From: an uncultured Senegalimassilia sp.
GTDB taxonomy: Bacteria > Actinomycetota > Coriobacteriia > Coriobacteriales > Eggerthellaceae
Reading direction: 5' to 3'
Assembly (NCBI GenBank): GCA_937925385.1
Contig: CALEWN010000355.1
Coordinates: 1-8,152, forward strand
Length of the DNA stretch: 8,152 nt
The number at the start of each line of letters is the position of its first letter. Position 1 is the stretch's first letter. The position numbers were made by a program, and so were the translations under genes. The notes beneath the pieces are model-generated. The model ran no database searches. It had not been told where the DNA came from and worked only from the letters and a program-made list of their open reading frames with translations. Of this stretch, positions 1 through 5,454 are shown piece after piece.

Positions 1-171
1 CTGTCCGGTAAATTGGATTTGATACTTCGCGTATCGGGCCCATGGCATATCCCGATCGTAGCGCGGCCGCACGCTTGTAGGAGGATTTGCGCGTTACTGT
101 GGAGTTGTTTGCCGGGCGGTTCGTTCCGGTTGGGATACGTGCTTTAGTGCATTCGGCTTGAAAAAGGGGAT

Positions 172-205
172 GGGCCGCAAGCGAAAAGGGGGAAACTTGC
201 GGCCC
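172..205 (-). terminator. 10-bp perfect hairpin, possible minus-strand terminator
   Basis: GGGCCGCAAG (172-181) pairs perfectly with CTTGCGGCCC (196-205) around a 14-base purine-rich loop. Read on the minus strand, the stem is followed by ATCCCCTTTTT (171 down to 161), which resembles an intrinsic terminator with an imperfect T tract. Read on the plus strand, the stem is followed by a purine-rich GAAAGGAGGGGAGG stretch and would not terminate. No minus-strand gene ending here is visible, so the role is uncertain; it could instead be an element of a structured RNA. Confidence 0.4.
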
Positions 206-221
206 GAAAGGAGGGGAGGAA

Positions 222-237
222 CGATGCTTTAGCATCG
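222..237. other. Short hairpin (7-bp stem)
   Basis: CGATGCT (222-228) and AGCATCG (231-237) are inverted repeats separated by two bases. This could be a small stem in a leader RNA or a dyad operator. A purine-rich stretch (GAGGGGAGGA, 211-220) lies just upstream. Confidence 0.3.
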
Positions 238-257
238 CGATCTGCTATGGGGAGCAG

Positions 258-288
258 GCAAGCGGTGGAAAGGGGATGTCCCGCTTGC
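258..288. other. 8-bp hairpin with G-rich loop
   Basis: GCAAGCGG (258-265) pairs with CCGCTTGC (281-288) around a 15-base loop containing AAAGGGGATG. The stem resembles that of the hairpin at 172-205 (both contain GCAAG and CTTGC), and the loops share an AAAGGGG core. The two may be related elements of one structured RNA or a duplicated site. Confidence 0.35.
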
Positions 289-520
289 AAGGCTTACTAT
301 AGCGACCGATGTTGAAGCGGGCGTGTCATGGGAGTGGCTTTGGGATGATGCGCTCGTGAACGGATTGTGAAAGCCCAGGACATGCCGTTACCTTTTCGTT
401 GCCAAGCGGGTGCGAAGGGGCAGGATTGCTTGAGTTTTCCCTGATGAAAGCACATGTTCTCTTTCTGTAACCTTATCGAGCGAAGATGTGAGGGTGCGCT
501 TGTGTGCCTGCGATGCCCCT

Positions 521-550
521 TTGCCTGGCCCCTCGGGGCCTTTGGTATCA
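521..550 (+). promoter_or_regulatory. Possible sigma70-type promoter with overlapping palindrome
   Basis: TTGCCT (521-526) and TATCAT (545-550) are separated by 18 bases and resemble -35 and -10 boxes (four and five of six consensus positions). Transcription would begin near 557, giving a very short leader before the start codons at 563 and 575. The spacer holds the perfect palindrome GGCCCCTCGGGGCC (527-540), which may be an operator or a short hairpin. This rests only on similarity to consensus in GC-rich DNA. Confidence 0.3.
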
Positions 551-562
551 TGTTCAGGTCGA

Positions 563-1474
563 ATGGAAACATCCATGCCTGATATCCAGCTGCGGTTCCA
601 CCGCGATATGCTCGTGCTGTCCAGCCCCATCGCCCCCGTGCTCGCGCGCCAGGGGTTCGAATTCGATGGCGATGTGGAATACGCCACGCTTATGGAGCCG
701 GAGGCCGTCGAGGACGCTCTTCGTTTGAACCTTTTGGCAGGCGTGCAGTGCCTCGTTACCGAAACGGCGGGTATGACCCCGGCACGCTTGGCGCATCGGG
801 GCATGGCCGAGCGCCTGCCCGAGCTCGCCCGCGCCGCCGTCGCGTGCGCTGCGAAGCTGCGTCCCCAGCATGTGCTGGTGGAGCTTGGGCCGTGCGGTCT
901 GCCGCTCGACGCGTCCAGCAAGGCGTCGCTCAACGAGAACCGCGACCAGTACGCCCGCGCGGCGCGCGCCTTCGAGGGCCTTTCCCTTGACGGCTTCTTC
1001 TTGAACGGGTTCTCCAATCCGAGCGACCTGAAATGCGCGCTTATGGGCCTGCGCCAGGTCAGCGGCCTGCCCGTGCTCGCCTCCGTGAACGTGGGTGCCG
1101 GCGGCATGCTGGCGGACGGCCGGCACGGCTTCGATGAGGCGCTTGACGTCATGGCCGAGTTCGAGGCGAGCGTGGCCGGCTTTTGCACGCAGGCTCCCGT
1201 CGAGCGCGCCTGCGAGCTTGCGCAGCAGGCGGCGAAACTGCCCCTGCCCGTGCTTTCGCAGCTTGACGTCGTGCGACACGACCCCCGTCAGCGCCAGGCG
1301 ACGCCGGAAAACCCGTACCATCGCCCCGATGTCATGATGGAGGCGGCACAGCACCTTCGCGCGGCAGGCGCGCAGTTCCTCCGCGCCACCGGCCAGGCCA
1401 CGCCCGCTTATGCCGGTGCGCTGGTCGCGGCCACGGACGGCCTCGACGCGCATCGCCCCGACGTGGAGGCGTAG
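563..1474 (+). CDS. Divergent homocysteine S-methyltransferase-fold protein
   Basis: This 303-residue protein resembles the N-terminal homocysteine-binding barrel of methionine synthase (S-methyl_trans family). It shows an early T-E-T-A-G-M-T-P-A-R-L-A segment (residues about 65-76), a central V-E-L-G-P-C-G segment, and strand-rich repeats ending in an A-G-A-Q-F-L-R-A-T-G-Q-A-T-P motif. In active family members the C-terminal motif is GGCCGTTP, whose two Cys bind zinc with an earlier Cys. Here the aligned residues are LRATGQATP (273-281), so both Cys are absent; only C208 (in GFCTQAP) may match the first ligand. It may therefore not use zinc-bound homocysteine. Starts at 563 and 575 are both possible and neither has a strong ribosome site; an upstream GTG at 488 looks less likely. 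The 88-residue gene follows after 5 bases, so the two are probably co-transcribed. The fold call is fairly sure; substrate and activity are not. Confidence 0.75.
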   Translation: METSMPDIQLRFHRDMLVLSSPIAPVLARQGFEFDGDVEYATLMEPEAVEDALRLNLLAGVQCLVTETAGMTPARLAHRGMAERLPELARAAVACAAKLRPQHVLVELGPCGLPLDASSKASLNENRDQYARAARAFEGLSLDGFFLNGFSNPSDLKCALMGLRQVSGLPVLASVNVGAGGMLADGRHGFDEALDVMAEFEASVAGFCTQAPVERACELAQQAAKLPLPVLSQLDVVRHDPRQRQATPENPYHRPDVMMEAAQHLRAAGAQFLRATGQATPAYAGALVAATDGLDAHRPDVEA

Positions 1475-1479
1475 CCGTT

Positions 1480-1746
1480 ATGGCGAAGCTTGCGACGAAC
1501 GCGCGCCGCAGCGAGCATTACGGGCAGTTGCAGCGCGTCGTCGATTCGGTGTTCGCCGACGGCGGGAAGTTCGTGCGGCGGCTCGATGTGGTCGTGGCGG
1601 CCGAGTCGTTCGACCTGCCCGACGACCTTAACGAGATCATCGCCTTGCTGCCGCCGGGCGCCTACACGCGCCAGCGCCTGTGCGATCAGCTGAACTCGGC
1701 TATCGGCGGGCATGCCTGGGGCCAGGTGTACGGCACGGTGGAATAA
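1480..1746 (+). CDS. Small conserved-looking protein of unknown function (88 aa)
   Basis: I do not recognise a family. The ATG lies 5 bases after the stop of the methyltransferase-like gene, with GGAGG at 1466-1470 inside the end of that gene, so translation is probably coupled. The protein is soluble, with no signal peptide or membrane segment. Its first half is basic and helical (residues about 5-38). It then has a L-P-D-D-L segment and a C-terminal P-P-G-A-Y-T-R-Q-R-L-C-D-Q-L-N stretch that could be part of a small helical or winged-helix fold; that is a guess from residue pattern only. A GC-rich hairpin follows its stop. The close pairing suggests it works with, or is regulated with, the methyltransferase-like protein. 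Confidence 0.7.
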   Translation: MAKLATNARRSEHYGQLQRVVDSVFADGGKFVRRLDVVVAAESFDLPDDLNEIIALLPPGAYTRQRLCDQLNSAIGGHAWGQVYGTVE

Positions 1747-1754
1747 CGGTTCTT

Positions 1755-1788
1755 GCGGGGCCGCGTCCCGGTTCGGGCGCGGTCCCGC
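1755..1788 (+). terminator. GC-rich hairpin between the 88-aa gene and mscS
   Basis: GCGGGGCCGCG (1755-1765) pairs with CGCGGTCCCGC (1778-1788) with one G-T pair. The inner CCCG (1767-1770) pairs with CGGG (1774-1777), giving a nearly continuous 15-bp stem. Only GGTTTG follows, so the T tract is weak. It starts 9 bases after the stop of the 88-aa gene, a usual terminator position. It may end or attenuate that transcript before mscS. Confidence 0.45.
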
Positions 1789-1826
1789 GGTTTGAAGCGG
1801 GTCATCCCGCGGAAGGGCTTTTCCTT

Positions 1827-2591
1827 ATGGAGGATTTCGAACACGGCATCATATCGGCGGTGGGCAACGCTTGGCTGGGCACGCTCATAACCGCCGTAGT
1901 CATCATCGTGATTACGGCGGTGGTGGGGCATCTGCTCACGAAGTTCCTGCGCCGCGTGCTCAACTATTCCGACGAGCTTCCCTCGTCGTCTATCTTCATC
2001 AACATCGGGCGCGCCATCGTGTGGGTGGTGGGCGGATCGGTGGTGCTGTCCACATGCTTCGGCGTGGATGTGTCGGCCGCCATCACGGCGCTGGGCATCG
2101 GAGGCATCGCCATCTCGCTGGGCTTCCAGGACACCATCTCCAACCTGATCGGCGGCGTGCAGGTCAGCTTGCTGCGCATCGTCTCGCCGGGTGACAACAT
2201 CTCGGTCGGCGGCGCTTCGGGCGTTGTGAAGGACGTGAACTGGCGCCATACCACCATCACCAACTCCAAGGGCGAGACGGTGGTCATCCCCAACTCCATC
2301 ATCAACAAAACGTCGCTCATTCATTTGCCGCCCACGGGCAAGGTGACGCTTTCCCTGGTGGTGGAAGGCGGCGGCGAGGACCTTGACGAGAGGGCGCGGC
2401 GCATCGAGCAGGCGGCGCTTGCCGCGGCGCGCCGGGTGGGCGCGGTGGAGGCGGACCCGCGTTTGTGGTTCACCGAGGTCGTCGACGTCGGTTTCGCCGG
2501 GTCGCTCATCTTCACCATGGCAAGCGGCGATGACGCTACGCCGGCGAAGGATGCCGTGTTGCGCGCCATTGCGCCGCTAACCAGGCAATAA
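1827..2591 (+). CDS. mscS: Small-conductance mechanosensitive ion channel (MscS family)
   Basis: The product is a 254-residue inner-membrane channel that opens under membrane tension and releases solutes during hypo-osmotic shock. Three membrane segments are visible: about 17-37, 57-77 and 82-115. The third has the Gly/Ala-rich pore helix pattern (A-L-G-I-G-G-I-A-I-S-L-G-F-Q-D) followed by N-L-I-G-G of the kinked TM3b. The typical beta domain follows (P-G-D-N-I near 121-125, V-V-I-P-N-S near 152-157), then an alpha/beta cytoplasmic domain. It is somewhat shorter than E. coli MscS (286 aa), mostly in the C-terminal tail. The ATG at 1827 is chosen because GGAAGGG (1811-1817) lies 9 bases upstream and the protein then begins just before TM1; the frame is open further upstream but overlaps the preceding gene. 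A strong terminator follows, so it is the last gene of its unit. The family call is secure. Confidence 0.93.
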   Translation: MEDFEHGIISAVGNAWLGTLITAVVIIVITAVVGHLLTKFLRRVLNYSDELPSSSIFINIGRAIVWVVGGSVVLSTCFGVDVSAAITALGIGGIAISLGFQDTISNLIGGVQVSLLRIVSPGDNISVGGASGVVKDVNWRHTTITNSKGETVVIPNSIINKTSLIHLPPTGKVTLSLVVEGGGEDLDERARRIEQAALAAARRVGAVEADPRLWFTEVVDVGFAGSLIFTMASGDDATPAKDAVLRAIAPLTRQ

Positions 2592-2611
2592 TCGAGTTTC
2601 GCATTCAGATG

Positions 2612-2657
2612 GGCCGAGGGCTCCGGAGGCAGATGCTTCCGGAGCCCTCGGCCTTTT
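2612..2657 (+). terminator. Strong intrinsic terminator after mscS
   Basis: GGCCGAGGGCTCCGGA (2612-2627) pairs perfectly over 16 bases with 2638-2653 around a 10-base loop, followed directly by TTTT (2654-2657). It lies about 20 bases past the mscS stop. The minus strand has no T run after the stem, so it should act on rightward transcripts only. It separates mscS from the phosphate operon. Confidence 0.92.
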
Positions 2658-2990
2658 CGCGTATCGAAGGGGATGTGCCCGTTCGTTTCGATGGCGATGA
2701 TACCGCCTTTTCGCCTGGGTACACCCGCCTCGTTTCGCCTGCGGGCGCGCGGGTTTTCGCAAGCCGCCCGCTCCTCGCCTTATCCGTGCGACAGGCGCAG
2801 GTAAAGCGCTTGCAGCGAAGCGGGCGGTTTGTAAAAGCGGCGCGGCCTGGCTTGTAAACCGCGCGTAAAACCCTGTCACGCTTCGGTCATGGACCGCGGT
2901 TGCGGCGGTGCGCTTTGCGATGGGACGCGTACCATCCTCACCTGCAAGCTTGTTTTGCTTGGGAAAACATCCGAAGGGAGTACACGTACT
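2658..2990 (+). promoter_or_regulatory. pstS upstream region with GTAAA repeats and Pho-box-like half site
   Basis: No gene is supported in this 333-base stretch. GTAAA occurs at 2801, 2831, 2854 and 2865, the last three 23 and 11 bases apart, roughly one and two helical turns. CTGTCAC (2873-2879) matches half of the E. coli Pho box (CTGTCAT ... CTGTCAC). A PhoB/PhoP-type response regulator binding here and inducing pst under phosphate starvation would fit both the family and the position, but no second CTGTCA half site is present. An inverted repeat (CCGCCCGCT 2764-2772, AGCGGGCGG 2819-2827) could form leader or operator structure. GAAGGGAG (2973-2980) is the pstS ribosome site. Confidence 0.4.
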
Positions 2991-3935
2991 ATGCAGGGTT
3001 CTTACATCAGCCGCCGCAGCTTCATCGGCATCGCCGGCATGTCCGCGTTGGCCGTCGCCGGTTTCGGTTTGGCAGGTTGCTCGGGTTCCAACGGCGCCTC
3101 CTCCGAGTCCGGTAACGCTGCCTCCGGCAAGAAGGCGCTTTCCGGTACCATCACGGCGGTGGGATCCACCGCGCTGCAGCCGCTGTGCGAGGCGGCCGCG
3201 GAGCAGTTCATGGAGGAGAACCCCGGCGTCCAGATCACCGTCCAGGGCGGCGGTTCCGGTCAGGGCGTCACGCAGATCGCCCAGGGCGCGGTGCAGATCG
3301 GCAACTCCGACGTGTTCGCCGAGTCCAAGCTGAAGGATTCCTCCGACATCTCCAAGATCGCCGATAACAAGGTGTGCATCGTCGGTATGGGCCCCATCGT
3401 CAACGCCGACGTGACCATCGACGACATCAAGCTCGAGGACCTGAAGAGGATCTTCACGGGCGAGATCACCAACTGGAGCGAGGTCGGCGGCGCCGACGCC
3501 CCGATCACGGTCATCAACCGCGCTTCCGGCTCCGGTACGCGCGCCACGTTCGAGGAAGTCGTCCTGGCCGGCACGAAGGTGCCCGATTCCTTCAAGCCGC
3601 AGGAGCAGGATTCCTCGGGTACTGCCGCCAAGATGGTCGCCAGCACCCCCGGCGCCATCTCCTATGTGGCCTTCTCCTATTTCGACAGCAGCTTCAAGGC
3701 CCTCAAGGTCGACGGCGTGGAGCCGGACGCGAAGAACGTCGAGGACAACGCTTGGAAGATCTGGTCCTACGAGCACATGTACACCGCCGCCGATCCCGAC
3801 GAGGCCACGAAGGCGTTCCTCGAGTACATGATGGGCGACGAGGTGCAGGGCGGCTTGGTGGAGCAGCAGGGCTACATCCCCATGTCCGGCATGAAGGTGG
3901 AGAAGGACGCTTCCGGCAAGGTTTCCAACAAGTAG
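2991..3935 (+). CDS. pstS: Phosphate ABC transporter substrate-binding lipoprotein PstS
   Basis: This 314-residue protein binds phosphate outside the membrane and delivers it to the PstCAB importer. The N-terminus has a twin-arginine motif (S-R-R-S-F-I-G, residues 7-13), a hydrophobic stretch and a lipobox L-A-G-C with lipid-bearing C30. This suggests Tat export followed by lipid anchoring. A Ser/Gly-rich linker (31-46) follows. Phosphate-site motifs typical of PstS are visible: V-G-S-T (57-60), G-G-G-S-G-Q-G (86-92), G-N-S-D (104-107) and R-A-S-G-S-G-T-R (177-184). The ATG at 2991 is chosen for its ribosome site and signal peptide; the frame is open upstream but has no signal sequence there. 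It is followed after 51 bases by pstC with no terminator between. Codons are strongly biased to C/G endings, as expected for an abundant protein. Confidence 0.95.
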   Translation: MQGSYISRRSFIGIAGMSALAVAGFGLAGCSGSNGASSESGNAASGKKALSGTITAVGSTALQPLCEAAAEQFMEENPGVQITVQGGGSGQGVTQIAQGAVQIGNSDVFAESKLKDSSDISKIADNKVCIVGMGPIVNADVTIDDIKLEDLKRIFTGEITNWSEVGGADAPITVINRASGSGTRATFEEVVLAGTKVPDSFKPQEQDSSGTAAKMVASTPGAISYVAFSYFDSSFKALKVDGVEPDAKNVEDNAWKIWSYEHMYTAADPDEATKAFLEYMMGDEVQGGLVEQQGYIPMSGMKVEKDASGKVSNK

Positions 3936-3986
3936 GTTCGCCATACCCGCATCGAGTCAACTAGTTTCGAAAGGAGACGCGCGCAT

Positions 3987-4904
3987 ATGGCCTTAATGGC
4001 GAAAGCACGCGTCGAGCGGGTCGGTCAGGGCGTCACGGGCGCGTGCATTGCGCTCGTGGCGCTTCTTGTCGTCACGCTTGTCGCCATGGTCGCCGGACGC
4101 GGTATCGCAACGTTTACCGCTGACGGGATCGACCTCGGTTCGTTTTTGACGGGGACCACATGGAACCCGCACCAGGAGGACGCGAACGGCATGCCCACGG
4201 TGGGCGCGCTTCCCATGATCGCGGGCTCGTTCTCCGTCACGCTGCTGTCCACGTTGTTCGCGCTGCCCATCGCGTTCGGCAGCGCCATCTTCGTGGTGGA
4301 GGTTGCCCCGCGCTTCGGGCGCCGCGTGTTCCAGCCGCTCCTTGAGCTTTTGGTGGGCATCCCGTCGGTGGTCTACGGCCTTATCGGCCTGACCATCATC
4401 GTGGCGTGGGTGCGCGACGCGGCGGGCGCCATGGGGCAGACCATCACCGGCTTCGGCATCTTCTCGAGCGCCGTGGTGCTGGCCATCATGGTCTTGCCGA
4501 CCATCACCAGCCTGTCTATCGATGCGCTGGCAGCCGTACCGCACGAGTATCGCGAGGGCAGCTACGCGCTGGGTTGCACGCGCTGGCAGACCATTTGGAA
4601 CGTGGTGCTCAAAAGCGCGGCCCCGTCGCTGATGACGGCGGTCATCTTGGGCATGACGCGCGCCTTCGGCGAGGCTCTGGCGGTGCAGATGGTCATCGGC
4701 AACGCCATCCAGATGCCCTCCGGCCTGTTCACGCCCGCTTCCACGCTGACCAGCGTGCTGACCATGGGCATGGGCAACGAGGCCATGGGAACGGTCTACA
4801 ACGACGTGCTGTGGTCGCTGGCCCTGCTGCTGCTGGCCATGTCGCTCGTGTTCATCATGATCATCCACCTCATCGGTCATAAGGGGGCGGCGAAACGTGG
4901 CTAA
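3987..4904 (+). CDS. pstC: Phosphate ABC transporter permease PstC
   Basis: This 305-residue membrane protein forms half of the phosphate import channel with PstA. Six hydrophobic segments are visible, at about 17-37, 79-103, 115-145, 158-180, 212-235 and 276-298. The ABC-permease EAA loop lies at about 185-210 (V-P-H-E-Y-R-E-G-S-Y-A-L-G-C-T-R-W), where the PstB ATPase should dock. A Gly-Ile-Pro-Ser-Val-Val-Tyr-Gly segment (124-131) and R-A-F-G-E-A (225-230) are typical of PstC. AAGGAG (3971-3976) lies 10 bases before the ATG. The last 8 bases overlap the GTG start of the pstA frame, a usual sign of translational coupling. The gene appears intact; its expected partners pstA (complete), pstB and phoU are absent because the sequence changes character right after it. 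Confidence 0.95.
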   Translation: MALMAKARVERVGQGVTGACIALVALLVVTLVAMVAGRGIATFTADGIDLGSFLTGTTWNPHQEDANGMPTVGALPMIAGSFSVTLLSTLFALPIAFGSAIFVVEVAPRFGRRVFQPLLELLVGIPSVVYGLIGLTIIVAWVRDAAGAMGQTITGFGIFSSAVVLAIMVLPTITSLSIDALAAVPHEYREGSYALGCTRWQTIWNVVLKSAAPSLMTAVILGMTRAFGEALAVQMVIGNAIQMPSGLFTPASTLTSVLTMGMGNEAMGTVYNDVLWSLALLLLAMSLVFIMIIHLIGHKGAAKRG

Positions 4905-4974
4905 CTTCGATATGTCGGCGCACGTGCGCCGTATCAACCGGCAGGACCGCATCGCCACCGGCGTGCTGGTGGGC
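4897..4974 (+). pseudogene. pstA: 5' stub of pstA (phosphate permease), cut at the junction
   Basis: A GTG start at 4897 overlaps the pstC stop by 8 bases and has AAGGGGG (4881-4887) upstream, exactly where pstA belongs in a pstSCAB operon. The first 24 or so residues (M-A-N-F-D-M-S-A-H-V-R-R-I-N-R-Q-D-R-I-A) read like the cytoplasmic N-terminus that precedes TM1 of a PstA. No membrane segment follows; the frame instead becomes MurQ. About 90% of PstA is missing. Assignment as pstA rests mainly on position and coupling, because the remaining stretch is short. Confidence 0.6.
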
Positions 4975-5454
4975 ATCGCCGCCAGCGGCCGCACGCCCTA
5001 TGTCATCGGCGCTATGGAGTACGCCAAGTCCCTGGGCGGTGTGACCATCGGTGTGACCTGCTGCCCCGGCAGCGAGATCGACACTCTGGCCGAGGTGGGC
5101 ATCGCACCGATGCCCGGCCCCGAGGTCGTGACCGGCTCCACCCGCATGAAAAGCGGCACAGCCCAGAAAATGGTGCTGAACATGCTCTCCACCTGCACGA
5201 TGATCCGCCTGGGCAAGGTGTACGGCAACCTGATGGTAGACGTCAAGCCCTCCAACGAGAAGCTGATCCGCCGCTGCGTGTCCATCGTCTGCGCGGCTGC
5301 CGAGTGCGACGAAGCCGCCGCTACCGCTGCGTTGGAGCAGTGCGGCTATCATCCCAAGATCGCTATCGTCATGCTGCTGTGTGGCTGCACCGCCGAGGAA
5401 GCCGAAAAACGCCTGACGGAAAAAGACGGCTATATCGCCCGGGTGGTGGGCTGA
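4897..5454 (+). CDS. murQ: N-terminally truncated MurQ (MurNAc-6-phosphate etherase) fused to a PstA start
   Basis: From about residue 25 to 185 this frame is the C-terminal part of MurQ, the cytoplasmic SIS-fold enzyme that splits the lactyl ether of MurNAc-6-phosphate to give GlcNAc-6-phosphate and D-lactate. Visible hallmarks are V-G-I-A-A-S-G-R-T-P-Y (25-35), EVVTGSTRMKSGTAQK (76-91) and N-L-M-V-D-V (111-116). By comparison with E. coli MurQ (298 aa) about the first 135 residues are missing, including the regions of both proposed catalytic glutamates (Glu83 and Glu114). The first 24 residues instead come from a pstA start. The hybrid should be inactive as an etherase. The native gene's start is not in the window. 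Its stop TGA shares one base with the namZ ATG (TGATG), so these two genes are translationally coupled. Confidence 0.88.
   Translation: MANFDMSAHVRRINRQDRIATGVLVGIAASGRTPYVIGAMEYAKSLGGVTIGVTCCPGSEIDTLAEVGIAPMPGPEVVTGSTRMKSGTAQKMVLNMLSTCTMIRLGKVYGNLMVDVKPSNEKLIRRCVSIVCAAAECDEAAATAALEQCGYHPKIAIVMLLCGCTAEEAEKRLTEKDGYIARVVG
4960..4983. other. Junction between two unrelated genome segments
   Basis: Within this interval the protein changes, in frame, from a PstA-like start to the middle of MurQ (the V-G-I-A-A-S-G-R-T-P-Y segment). The bases GTGCTGGTGGGCATCGCC could plausibly be present in both parent genes, as V-L-V-G-I-A suits either, so the join may sit on a short shared sequence. There is no insertion-sequence end, tRNA, integrase or target duplication nearby. 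Codon habits, stop codons and pathway all change on either side. A contig misassembly is the first explanation to exclude. Confidence 0.7.

Larger units (their letters stand above)
1..562. other. Non-coding region with several hairpins upstream of the methyltransferase-like gene
   Basis: I see no convincing gene here. Plus frame 1 is open from the left edge to a TAG at about 145-147, but its composition does not look like protein. On the minus strand, ATGs near position 45 could start a divergent gene running off the left edge; only about 15 codons are visible and the ribosome site is poor, so it is not called. The stretch has an exact 10-base repeat (AAAGGGGATG at 163-172 and 269-278) and three clear hairpins, listed separately. 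The structure could belong to a leader RNA, a small RNA or a terminator for a leftward gene. None of the riboswitch consensus sequences I know fits well. Confidence 0.5.

Noticed and set aside
260..480. Possible minus-strand cobalamin riboswitch (GGGAA, AATCC and CCCGC fragments in roughly the right order)
   Set aside because: The B12 box and the conserved core between the fragments could not be matched, and no minus-strand gene is visible to the left; such short fragments arise by chance in GC-rich DNA.
297..572. 91-codon minus-strand open frame in the 5' region
   Set aside because: Composition is unlike protein, it overlaps the start of a supported gene, and no ribosome site is seen.
388..1453. 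Long minus-strand open frames (266 and 299 codons) opposite the methyltransferase-like gene
   Set aside because: They are Arg/Ala/His-rich shadows of a GC-rich plus-strand gene with recognisable family motifs, and have no ribosome site or family resemblance.
2609..2857. 82-codon plus-strand open frame between mscS and pstS
   Set aside because: Its first 16 codons are the terminator stem-loop and the rest runs through the candidate regulatory region; there is no ribosome site.
2577..3944. 455-codon minus-strand open frame across pstS
   Set aside because: It crosses the strong terminator and the pstS promoter region and is rich in His, Gly, Asp and Leu repeats, typical of the antisense of a biased GC-rich gene; pstS on the plus strand is certain.
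4940..5000. Mobile element or attachment site at the junction
   Set aside because: There are no terminal inverted repeats, target duplication, tRNA or recombinase gene; the join is a clean switch within an open reading frame.
5304..5453. Upstream extension of namZ to an ATG at 5304
   Set aside because: It lies wholly inside murQ in another frame and gives an Arg-rich leader; the TGATG coupling at 5454 is the natural start.
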